A stretch of 7,474 nt of DNA from Syntrophaceae bacterium UBA1163 (GCA_002311635.1 DBZJ01000234.1:844-8317), one strand, 5' to 3'; positions 1 through 5,439 are shown, counted from the first letter of the stretch. Notes: generated by a model from the sequence alone, not told the origin. Translations and numbers: made by a program.

Positions 1-273
1 AATAAAACCAAGGATGTGTATAAGCAGTTAAAGAAGAATCCGGACATTGAGATTTCGGATATGGGGAATAATGTGTGGCTGAGGATAAGAGGCAGAATTG
101 CATTTGATGAAACCCGTGAGGCAAAAGCTCAGGCCTTCGAAGAGTCCCCCAATCTTCTGAGGATTTATCCCAAAGGGGCGGACGATGAGACCTTTGTGAC
201 CTTTTACTTTACCGAAGCAGTTGCGACGTTATTCTCTTTTACAGAGGCACCGAAGAATATCCCGCTTTTTTAG
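1..273 (+). CDS. Pyridoxamine 5'-phosphate oxidase-like FMN-binding protein, C-terminal part (5' truncated)
   Basis: This is the last 90 codons of a gene whose start lies left of the window. The frame is open from base 1 (N-K-T-K-D-V-Y-K-Q-L-K-K-N-P) and stops at TAG 271-273. A GTG at 16 is internal, not the start, because the conserved stretch begins before it. The pattern NTKDVYKQLKKNP, then W-L-R-I-R-G-R (residues about 26-32 of the visible part), then E-A-K near an 'FEESPNLLRIYP' segment and a closing F-Y-F-x-x-A-x-A-T-L-F-S-F is typical of the small split-barrel flavoproteins of the pyridoxamine 5'-phosphate oxidase family (including NimA/NimC-like proteins). Such proteins bind FMN or F420 as dimers in the cytoplasm. 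The substrate cannot be told from sequence. It is unlikely to be the true PdxH, which has a different C terminus. No terminator follows immediately. Confidence 0.85.
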   Translation, partial: NKTKDVYKQLKKNPDIEISDMGNNVWLRIRGRIAFDETREAKAQAFEESPNLLRIYPKGADDETFVTFYFTEAVATLFSFTEAPKNIPLF

Positions 274-331
274 CGGTCGGTTATCGTAAGGGATGATCAT
301 TGGATTTTCAAATTCTGCTGAGGACGCCAGT

Positions 332-505
332 GTAGTGCGTTTAACGCTTCTTCACATATAGTGTGTAGTGTGGCATCAAAGCGGTCATTCCTGCCCCGTA
401 TCAAGTACGGGGTGAACTCCAGCAGGAATCCAGAGGGGCTAAAAGACTGGATTCCGGGTCAAGCCCGGAATGACAATCAAAGTAAAGAGATTTATAACGC
501 ACTAC
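332..505. repeat. 10-bp inverted repeat enclosing 174 bp
   Basis: GTAGTGCGTT at 332-341 is matched exactly by its reverse complement AACGCACTAC at 496-505. The match does not extend inwards or outwards, and no target-site duplication is visible in the flanking bases. The palindromic repeat 384-474 sits inside it. It could be the ends of a small non-autonomous element, or chance. Confidence 0.4.
384..474 (-). repeat. Palindromic intergenic repeat, copy 1 (GTCATTCC...GGAATGAC)
   Basis: The element begins GTCATTCC (384-391) and ends with its exact reverse complement GGAATGAC (467-474). Inside it are a perfect 7-bp hairpin (CCCCGTA-TCAAG-TACGGGG, 394-412) wrapped by an 8-bp ATTCCTGC/GCAGGAAT pair (387-394 and 422-429), and a perfect 8-bp hairpin (ATTCCGGG-TCAAG-CCCGGAAT, 451-471). 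A middle pair CCAG/CTGG joins them. Read on the minus strand, the second hairpin is followed by CCAGTCTTTTAG, the same string as in copy 2 apart from one T. It lies downstream of the thioesterase gene (minus) and may help end its transcript. The family resembles dispersed REP-like repeats of environmental Gram-negatives. Confidence 0.8.
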
Positions 506-606
506 GATAGTGTCTCGCGCAAAAAAGCATGACTGATTTGGCCAACGCCATCCAGCGGATCGCCGCTCGAGCAGAAGGCCCAAGGAGCTTCAGCTCGGCG
601 GAGACA

Positions 607-1029
607 TTATGGTTCTTGATCTTCGGGGACGAGTTGGAAGGTTTTTCGTACCTCGGGTGGTATTATGATGGGATGTCGGGTCTTGGCATTCAGAAAGACC
701 CAATCGGTTTCGCCTCTTGCAAGAACGCTGTTGTCCTCCTGTCTGACGAATTTGTATCTCCGCAACGATATCGCCCTGCGAAAATTGACGACCCAAGTAA
801 AAGCGGAAACAATATCTCCGAGGAAGGCCGGACGAAGATATTCAATCTGATGGGAGCGGACGACCCATATGGCTCCGGCTGCCTGTGTCGCTTGCGTACA
901 TCCTGAATCGTTTGAATGACGGACGGCAATATCCTGCATCCACTGAACGTAAGCCACGTTGTTGGCATGACCATTCTCGTCGAGGGTGTCTTTTGAAACA
1001 ACAAAGTCGCGTGTGTATGCTGAGGGCAT
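607..1029 (-). CDS. Acyl-CoA thioesterase, hotdog fold (4-hydroxybenzoyl-CoA thioesterase / YbgC-FadM type)
   Basis: A 140-residue cytoplasmic protein of normal length for single-domain hotdog thioesterases, which hydrolyse acyl-CoA to free acid and CoA. The diagnostic segment is L-D-E-N-G-H-A-N-N-V-A-Y (residues 16-27). D17 is placed like the catalytic Asp of the Pseudomonas 4-hydroxybenzoyl-CoA thioesterase, and GHxNN is the conserved turn before the long 'hot dog' helix. The segment H60-Q-I-E-Y-L-R-P-A (residues 60-68) and the strand around G72-D-I-V also match the family. The ATG at 1029 is chosen because AGGA lies five bases before it. A GTG at 1050 would add seven residues read through a GC-rich repeat. 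Chain length and substrate cannot be predicted. The gene is isolated: 283 bp of repeat-rich DNA separate it from the CoA-binding gene upstream, so cotranscription is doubtful. Confidence 0.88.
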   Translation of the reverse strand: MPSAYTRDFVVSKDTLDENGHANNVAYVQWMQDIAVRHSNDSGCTQATQAAGAIWVVRSHQIEYLRPAFLGDIVSAFTWVVNFRRAISLRRYKFVRQEDNSVLARGETDWVFLNAKTRHPIIIPPEVRKTFQLVPEDQEP

Positions 1030-1042
1030 TTTAGTCCTGTCC

Positions 1043-1086
1043 CCCCTCACCCCGCCCTCTCCCCGATGGGGCGAGGGGAGGGTGGG
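1043..1086. repeat. GC-rich imperfect palindrome upstream of the thioesterase
   Basis: A C-rich run (CCCTCACCCCGCCCTCTCCCC) is followed after GAT by a G-rich run that nearly complements it (GGGGCGAGGGGAGGGTGGG), giving a strong imperfect hairpin with a tiny loop. The pattern resembles the CCCTCACCC...CCCTCTCCC repeats scattered between genes of many proteobacteria. It ends a few bases before the SD of the minus-strand thioesterase gene, so it would form in that gene's 5' leader if the transcript starts upstream. Confidence 0.55.
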
Positions 1087-1224
1087 CGTCCCTAGGTGTA
1101 AGGCTTAACGCAGTTGCATTGATAGGGGCATGATTCGTAAAATCCCTCCTAATGTCATGTCTCGGAAATTCATTTCATAAGTTAGGGCTATAAAGAACCT
1201 ACTGGCTTATTAACGCAAAACGAT

Positions 1225-1293
1225 GTCACTCCGGCGAAAGCCGGAGTCCAGAAGCCACTAAAAAGACTGGATTCCTGCTTTCGCAGGAATGAC
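1225..1293 (-). repeat. Palindromic intergenic repeat, copy 2
   Basis: A shorter relative (69 bp) of the element at 384-474. It has two perfect 8-bp hairpins: ACTCCGGC-GAAA-GCCGGAGT (1228-1247) and ATTCCTGC-TTTC-GCAGGAAT (1271-1290). Ends are GTCACTCC and GGAATGAC, which pair with one wobble. The core AAAAGACTGGATTCC is shared exactly with copy 1. On the minus strand the 1271-1290 hairpin has a GAAA loop and is followed six bases later by five T (1264-1260). It begins only 23 bases past the stop codon of the CoA-binding gene, so it may serve as that gene's terminator. Confidence 0.85.
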
Positions 1294-1312
1294 GGACCCG
1301 GGGGTAATATGA

Positions 1313-1717
1313 TTAAAGGAGGCGCTGGTGTTCTTTTTTCATGCAGCGATCCATGACCACCTTTAACCCAGCCTTCTCCGCTTTTTCGCCCGCCTCTTTG
1401 TGAATCACGCCTTCCTGCATCCAGATTGCTTTGGCGCCGCGCTGGATGGCCTCTTCTACGATGGGCGGTACATCTTCCGATCTTCGAAAGATATCGACCA
1501 CCTCCACTTTGATCTCTTTTGGAATTTCTGAAAGGCTGTGGTATACCTTTTCTCCCAGAATCTCGTCTCCATCGGGCCGGACCGGAATGATACGATACCC
1601 TTTGGATTTAAGGTAGGAGGCCACGACATAGCTGGGACGATCCTCTTTCGGAGAAATTCCTACGACAGCGACTGCCTTAAAGTTACGCAATATGTCCTTT
1701 AATTCGTCGTCTTTCAT
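1313..1717 (-). CDS. CoA-binding domain protein (YccU-like, Rossmann fold)
   Basis: A 134-residue soluble protein that is almost wholly one CoA_binding domain, the Rossmann-like nucleotide/CoA-binding module also found in succinyl-CoA synthetase alpha chains. The N-terminal strand and loop A-V-A-V-V-G-I-S-P-K-E-D-R-P-S-Y (residues 15-30) is the binding loop. GYRIIPVRP (40-48), the W99-M-Q-E-G-V segment and the C-terminal V-V-M-D-R-C-M-K-K-E-H are family hallmarks. Relatives usually read VNP where this protein has V46-R47-P48. The physiological role of these stand-alone proteins is not settled. The ATG at 1717 has AGAGGG three to four bases upstream. The gene starts 37 bases after the PBP1A stop on the same strand with no terminator between, so it is probably cotranscribed with PBP1A. 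A hairpin repeat follows its stop. Confidence 0.9.
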   Translation of the reverse strand: MKDDELKDILRNFKAVAVVGISPKEDRPSYVVASYLKSKGYRIIPVRPDGDEILGEKVYHSLSEIPKEIKVEVVDIFRRSEDVPPIVEEAIQRGAKAIWMQEGVIHKEAGEKAEKAGLKVVMDRCMKKEHQRLL

Positions 1718-1754
1718 GTTCCCTCTGACCGTTAGTAGCGGAAGCGCTAAGCGC

Positions 1755-4208
1755 TTAATGAGATGGTGGGGCGACAGGATTGTCAGGAGACCTGTCGGGG
1801 GGCGGAGTCCCTGAAGAAGTTTCTTCTTCGGGGCCCTCTTTCTTCCAGGGGATCGAGCTATCGATAAATGCTTCTACGATCGTATCAGGGGAATCACCGT
1901 TGCTGGGCAGTCCTGTTTCGAGATTGACCCTGATAAGCGTTATCCCTTTGGGGGGCTTGGCGGTTTGCACCGGAGTATTTCTCAAAGCCTGATCCATAAA
2001 AGAAATCCAAATGGGGAGGGCTGCCCGAGCCCCGGTCTCATTTTTCCCCAAAGAAGTCCTGTCATCGAAACCTACCCAAACCCCTGCAAGAAGAGAAGGG
2101 GTGTATCCCACGAACCATGCATCGGAATAGTCGCTCGAGGTTCCGGTTTTTCCGGCGACCGGTCTTCCGAGAGCTTTTGCCCTCTGTCCTGTGCCGTGCT
2201 GGACGACTCCCTCCAGGAGATGGGTCATGATAAAAGCATTTTGCGGGGAGATCACCCGTTCGTTTAAAAAGGGAGGAGGCGTTTGGGATAGTTCCTCTTC
2301 TTCCTCTTTCTCTTCCATCTCAATATAAGGGGTCTTCTCCTCAAGGACCTCGCCCTCCATAGTGACGATCTTTTTAAGGAAGATAGGTTTGACCCGCTCC
2401 CCTCCGTTTGCAAAGACGGCAAAGGCGGAGGTCAGCTCGGGCATGGAGACGCCGGACGTTCCGAGAGCGATGGAGAGATCCCTTTTGATGGGAGATTCGA
2501 TCCCCAGCCTCTTGATGAATTTAAGCGCGTAACCCACCCCGATGTCTTCAAGGATTTTGACCGTGACGACATTTCTGGAATAGGCCAAGGCATTCCGGAA
2601 AGTGATGGGTCCCATATACTCCTGGTCATAATTCTTTGGTGCCCAATAGCCTTCTCCATCGGGATCGGAGTACTCCACCGGAGAATCCATGAGAATGGTG
2701 GAAGGGGTATAGCCTTTCTCCAAAGCCGCAGCATAGATGATCGGCTTGAAGGCCGAACCGGGTTGCCTTCGAGAAGAGATCGCCCGGTTAAATTGACTCT
2801 CGCTGAAATCACGGCCTCCGACCATGGCCCGGACATACCCGGTTTTGGGGTCGAGGCAGAGCAAGGCGCCCTGGACGAGAGGATCTTGTTCCAGGGTGAA
2901 CAGCGGGGGCTGATCTTTCTTAGGAGATTCTTTGACACGGACATAAACCACATCGCCCGGGTTGAGAAGATCTGCGGCGGTTTTCACTTTTTGCGGTTTG
3001 TAGCTCGGTGTGGGCTTGAGGGTGAGGGCCCAGGACATTTCGGAGAAAGGCAGAATCCCCTTTCGGTCTTCCACCCAGATCGTGAAAAGCTTGTTCGACT
3101 CATCTTTAAAGAGAATCACCCCTTCAAAGACCTCGTTGGAGGGCAGGGGCCGCGAGGATTCTTTCTTTTTGTGAAGAAGCTCCTTTACCTCCTTTGGCGG
3201 AAGCGTGCGGAGAGGGCCTCGGAATCCCTCTCTCTTGTCCAGTTCTCTTAACCCTGCTTCCACAGATCGTTGAGCCGCTCTCTGAAGGGGGAGATCGAGG
3301 GTGGTGTAAATCCTCAACCCTTGCTGGTAGAGTTTTTCCTTTCCATATTTCCTCTCCACCTGCTGCCGGATGAATTCCGTGAAGTAGGGGGCTTTGCTGA
3401 AATAGGCGCTTTCTCGCGACTGAATTTTAAGAGGGGTCCGCAGAGCTTTTTCTCTCTGGTCCTGGGAGATCATGCCTAACTCGGTCATGCGGGTGAGAAC
3501 GTAGGCCTGACGGTCCCTGGCCCTTCTAAAATTCGTGACGGGCGAATAACGGCTGGGGGCCTTGGCTAGGCCGGCCATCATGGCCATCTCCGCCAGTTGG
3601 AGTTGGTCGATCCGCTTGTTGAAGTAACTCTCGGAGGCGGCCTCCACACCGTAGGCTCCGTTTCCCAAATAAATATTGTTGAGATAAAGGGTGAGGATCT
3701 CCTCTTTGGTCAAATCCCTCTCCAGACCGAAGGCGTAGGCAACCTCCCTTAACTTTCGGTGCAGACTTCTCTTGGGCGTGAGGAAAAAAGTCTTGGTCAC
3801 CTGCTGGGTGATCGTGCTCCCTCCCTGGACGATCCGTCCGGCCAGAAGGTTCTTGAACATGGCGCGGAGTATGCCCTTATAATCAACGCCTTTATGCTGG
3901 AAAAATTCCGCATCCTCTGCGGCGGTGAAAGCTTTTACCAGTAGCTTGGGAACCTGTTCATAGGAAACGGGGATCCGGTTGTCCATCAAGAATTTTCCAA
4001 CCACCTCATCTTCCTCCGAATAAACGACGGAATAAGCATTCAGGCGTCGTTCTTTTAGCGGCGTAAAATCAGGGAGGTGATGGGAGTAATAGAAGAAGAG
4101 CACAGCTCCGGAAATGAGGAATAAAAGGGTGCAGAGAATAAAGGTGTAGATGACGTAGAAAACCAATCCTTTTTTTTCTCTATGCTGGGGATACGTGTGG
4201 GCATTCAT
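1755..4208 (-). CDS. mrcA: Penicillin-binding protein 1A, bifunctional transglycosylase/transpeptidase
   Basis: An 817-residue class A PBP, close to the length of E. coli PBP1A. It polymerises lipid II into glycan strands and crosslinks the peptides at the outer face of the inner membrane. Order: short cytoplasmic tail, one membrane anchor (about 14-41), GT51 transglycosylase (about 70-245) with E98-D-A-E-F-F-Q-H (E98 catalytic), G129-G-S-T-I-T-Q-Q and a second acidic site near E155, an OB-like linker domain (about 330-430), then the transpeptidase with S485-A-F-K (acyl-serine S485), S544-R-N and K687-T-G-T. All motifs are intact. An acidic run (IEMEEKEEEEEL, 629-640) and a Pro-rich tail (about 790-817) are unusual decorations. 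The ATG at 4208 is the only usable start before the anchor, yet it has a pyrimidine-rich stretch rather than an SD and sits 18 bases after a terminator hairpin. The frame is open back to the TAG of the lipoprotein gene. The CoA-binding gene follows closely. Confidence 0.96.
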   Translation of the reverse strand: MNAHTYPQHREKKGLVFYVIYTFILCTLLFLISGAVLFFYYSHHLPDFTPLKERRLNAYSVVYSEEDEVVGKFLMDNRIPVSYEQVPKLLVKAFTAAEDAEFFQHKGVDYKGILRAMFKNLLAGRIVQGGSTITQQVTKTFFLTPKRSLHRKLREVAYAFGLERDLTKEEILTLYLNNIYLGNGAYGVEAASESYFNKRIDQLQLAEMAMMAGLAKAPSRYSPVTNFRRARDRQAYVLTRMTELGMISQDQREKALRTPLKIQSRESAYFSKAPYFTEFIRQQVERKYGKEKLYQQGLRIYTTLDLPLQRAAQRSVEAGLRELDKREGFRGPLRTLPPKEVKELLHKKKESSRPLPSNEVFEGVILFKDESNKLFTIWVEDRKGILPFSEMSWALTLKPTPSYKPQKVKTAADLLNPGDVVYVRVKESPKKDQPPLFTLEQDPLVQGALLCLDPKTGYVRAMVGGRDFSESQFNRAISSRRQPGSAFKPIIYAAALEKGYTPSTILMDSPVEYSDPDGEGYWAPKNYDQEYMGPITFRNALAYSRNVVTVKILEDIGVGYALKFIKRLGIESPIKRDLSIALGTSGVSMPELTSAFAVFANGGERVKPIFLKKIVTMEGEVLEEKTPYIEMEEKEEEEELSQTPPPFLNERVISPQNAFIMTHLLEGVVQHGTGQRAKALGRPVAGKTGTSSDYSDAWFVGYTPSLLAGVWVGFDDRTSLGKNETGARAALPIWISFMDQALRNTPVQTAKPPKGITLIRVNLETGLPSNGDSPDTIVEAFIDSSIPWKKEGPEEETSSGTPPPDRSPDNPVAPPSH

Positions 4209-4213
4209 AGGGA

Positions 4214-4254
4214 GAAAGAATAAAAAGGGAAAACTCTCTCGACAGAGTCTTCCC
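4214..4254 (-). terminator. Intrinsic terminator after the lipoprotein gene, just before PBP1A
   Basis: On the minus strand GGGAAGACTCT (4254-4244), loop GTCGAG and AGAGTTTTCCC (4237-4227) form an 11-bp stem with one G-U pair, followed at once by TTTTTATTCTTTC. This is a good rho-independent terminator for the lipoprotein transcript, starting 26 bases past its stop. Read on the plus strand, the stem has an A-C mismatch and a weaker T-run (TTTCTT), so any activity that way should be less. It lies directly in front of the PBP1A start. Confidence 0.85.
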
Positions 4255-4280
4255 TTTCTTGTGATCTTACCGTCGTGTGA

Positions 4281-4571
4281 CTACCTTTTCTTCTTGGTCA
4301 GTTTGGCATTTAAGTCTTCCACCTGTTTTTTCAAGGCTTCATTCTCGGCTGTCAGGGAAGCGATGGTCGCATCCTTTCCAGCGGCCTTCTGAATATCTTC
4401 CTTCAATTTTTGTACTTCGAGCTTCAGCCTGTCGTTGTCCGCTGTGAGGGTGGCGTTTTCCGTTTTCAGTCTCTCATTCTCCGCCTTGATGTCTGCGCCG
4501 CATCCTATGAGGGCCGAAGCCAATAGGCCGATCATGAGCAATGACAGGACCGCCGCTATCGCTCTTTTCAT
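4281..4571 (-). CDS. Small coiled-coil outer-membrane lipoprotein (Lpp-like layout)
   Basis: A 96-residue protein. A lysine/arginine start (MKR) and a hydrophobic stretch (4-22) lead to the lipobox L21-I-G-C24, so lipidation at C24 and a 73-residue mature chain are predicted. The +2 residue is Gly, not Asp, which favours transport to the outer membrane. The mature part is almost all heptad coiled coil: d positions I28, L35, L42, L49, L56 with a positions N32, N39, N46, V53, I60, then after A63-A64-G65 a new phase with I70, L73, N77, L80, V84, L87, L91. It ends KLTKKKR. The layout recalls Braun's lipoprotein, but there is no clear sequence homology and no proof of covalent attachment to peptidoglycan. 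A perfect SD (AAGGAGGTGAT) and a good sigma-70-type promoter precede it and a terminator follows, so it is probably an abundant monocistronic product. Confidence 0.85.
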   Translation of the reverse strand: MKRAIAAVLSLLMIGLLASALIGCGADIKAENERLKTENATLTADNDRLKLEVQKLKEDIQKAAGKDATIASLTAENEALKKQVEDLNAKLTKKKR

Positions 4572-4577
4572 CTTCCC

Positions 4578-4588
4578 ATCACCTCCTT
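4578..4588 (-). promoter_or_regulatory. Exceptionally strong ribosome binding site of the lipoprotein gene
   Basis: AAGGAGGTGAT is complementary over its full 11 bases to the usual 3' end of 16S rRNA. It lies ten bases (counted from GGAGG) before the ATG at 4571. None of the other genes here has an SD of this quality, which points to high translation of the lipoprotein. Confidence 0.85.
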
Positions 4589-4624
4589 CTCGCTAAAGTC
4601 TAGCAACTCATTTTACCACTTCAA

Positions 4625-4653
4625 ATTATAGATAGGAGCTTAAGAAAAATCAA
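4625..4653 (-). promoter_or_regulatory. Sigma-70-type promoter for the lipoprotein gene
   Basis: Read on the minus strand: TTGATT (4653-4648), a 17-base spacer, and the perfect -10 box TATAAT (4630-4625). The start point would fall near 4618, giving a leader of about 47 bases that ends with the strong SD. Confidence 0.75.
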
Positions 4654-4668
4654 ATAATTTTTTTAAAC

Positions 4669-4698
4669 TTGACAACCCTTCCTTTTTTTGGCGATATT
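4669..4698 (+). promoter_or_regulatory. Possible housekeeping promoter for the sigma operon
   Basis: TTGACA (4669-4674), an 18-base spacer and GATATT (4693-4698) fit a sigma-70 promoter in an AT-rich stretch. A transcript from here would have a leader of about 125 bases before the sigma gene. The -10 match is moderate. It could supply the basal sigma level that the ECF promoter then amplifies. Confidence 0.45.
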
Positions 4699-4776
4699 TT
4701 TAAAAATTTGTTTCACGTCGGATCAGCCCTCCCTATCCTTTCACACCTTACCTGTGGCGACGGGAGGAGAAAAAAC

Positions 4777-4805
4777 GGAACAAAGGCTGGCCTTGCGTTG
4801 TCTAT
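4777..4805 (+). promoter_or_regulatory. ECF (RpoE-type) promoter upstream of the sigma gene
   Basis: GGAACAA (4777-4783), 16 bases, GTCTAT (4800-4805) closely match the RpoE-type pattern GGAACTT-N15/16-GTCTAA. The start point would be around 4811-4812, giving a short leader that begins right at the SD AGGGGA (4812-4817). This placement suggests that the ECF sigma factor encoded next transcribes its own operon. Confidence 0.7.
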
Positions 4806-4820
4806 AGCATCAGGGGAAGA

Positions 4821-4835
4821 ATGGGTTTTCGATGA
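4821..4835 (+). other. Four-codon leader ORF overlapping the sigma start codon
   Basis: ATG GGT TTT CGA TGA encodes MGFR. Its stop TGA (4833-4835) overlaps the sigma ATG (4832-4834) as ATGA. The SD AGGGGA is four to five bases before this first ATG but about 15 bases before the sigma ATG, so ribosomes should load on the leader ORF and reinitiate on the sigma gene. This is inferred from spacing only. Confidence 0.45.
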
Positions 4836-5422
4836 AGACTTCTCCCAGGATTCAAAGAGAGGTGATCGAGAGTTGCAAGGCGGGTGACCCAAGGGCCTTT
4901 GCAGAAATGGTTCTTCAGTCGCAGAAGAAGGTATTCAATATCGCTTACCGGATGTTGGGCAATTCAGAGGAGGCAAAGGACGTGGCCCAGGAGGTGTTTG
5001 TCTCCGTATTCAACTCGATCAAGGATTTGAGGGAGGAGATCAAATTCGATTCCTGGCTCACTCAGATCACCCTGAACCATTGCCGGAATCGCTGGAAATA
5101 TCTGAAGCGACGGCACTATTTCAACTCCGATTCGTTGGATGACCCAGCCGAGACGGAAGACGGAGACGTGCCGAGGGCCATTTATGACCCTTCTGATAAT
5201 CCTGAGACGCTCTACGAAAAGAAGATGATCCAGGAGCTTGTTCAGAGAGGACTTCAGAAGCTGAAAGAAGACCAGAGGGAACTACTCGTGTTGAGAGACC
5301 TTCAAGGGTTTTCATACGAAGAGATGGGCGAACTGCTCGGCCTTCCTGAGGGGACGATCAAATCGAAACTCCACAGGGCAAGGATGGATCTAAAGCAGGT
5401 ATTGGAAAAGTTCGCCCATTAG
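4832..5422 (+). CDS. ECF-family RNA polymerase sigma factor (RpoE-like)
   Basis: A 196-residue group 4 sigma factor with only the sigma-2 and sigma-4 domains. Sigma-2 (about 22-92) includes F33-N-I-A-Y-R-M-L-G, then E47-A-K-D-V-A-Q-E-V-F (core-binding and -10 helices) and F72-D-S-W-L-T-Q-I-T-L-N-H-C-R-N-R. A polar linker of about 40 residues follows. Sigma-4 (about 138-192) has L151-L-V-L-R-D-L-Q-G-F-S-Y-E-E-M-G-E-L-L-G-L-P-E-G-T-I-K-S-K-L, the helix-turn-helix that reads the -35 box. The protein would direct polymerase to stress promoters when released from its anti-sigma partner, which is encoded 17 bases downstream. The ATG at 4832 begins the conserved N terminus. The preceding ATG at 4821 is in another frame and ends over this start. 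The promoter match upstream suggests autoregulation. The exact ECF subgroup was not determined. Confidence 0.95.
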   Translation: MKTSPRIQREVIESCKAGDPRAFAEMVLQSQKKVFNIAYRMLGNSEEAKDVAQEVFVSVFNSIKDLREEIKFDSWLTQITLNHCRNRWKYLKRRHYFNSDSLDDPAETEDGDVPRAIYDPSDNPETLYEKKMIQELVQRGLQKLKEDQRELLVLRDLQGFSYEEMGELLGLPEGTIKSKLHRARMDLKQVLEKFAH

Positions 5423-5439
5423 CAGGAGAAGAAGAGCCT

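Larger units (their letters stand above)
274..606. other. Gene-free interval with nested inverted repeats
   Basis: Between the flavoprotein stop and the thioesterase stop there is no credible gene. Short frames here lack an SD and protein-like composition. The interval holds a 91-bp palindromic repeat (384-474) and, around it, a 10-bp perfect inverted repeat (332-341 and 496-505). Both neighbouring genes end facing this interval (convergent), so it must contain their 3' ends. The hairpins of the repeat are the only terminator-like structures present. Confidence 0.7.

Noticed and set aside
529..906. A 125-codon plus-strand frame opposite the thioesterase
   Set aside because: It lies antisense to a gene with clear family motifs, has no SD or recognisable domain, and ends within that gene.
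1105..1131. Eight-codon minus-strand frame (MPLSMQLR) with AGGAGG upstream
   Set aside because: The SD-like stretch is 13 bases away and the frame is too short to support as a gene. It is probably chance.
384..1293. CRISPR array from repeated hairpins
   Set aside because: Only two copies 800 bp apart with a gene between them, differing in hairpin sequence, and no cas genes.
2763..3251. Long plus-strand frame opposite PBP1A (and several others along it)
   Set aside because: Antisense to conserved PBP1A domains. Such open frames are expected from the codon use of the real gene.
4208..4283. Lipoprotein and PBP1A share one reading frame, separated only by the TAG at 4281-4283 and 24 open codons
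   Set aside because: Read-through fusion was considered, but the intervening codons encode a terminator hairpin and a non-conserved stretch, and a lipoprotein fused before a cytoplasmic tail makes no topological sense. One in three chance of a shared frame.
4669..4887. A 72-codon plus-strand frame from TTG 4669 into the sigma gene
   Set aside because: Its start codon is the -35 box candidate itself, it has no SD, and it overlaps the well-supported sigma gene in another frame.
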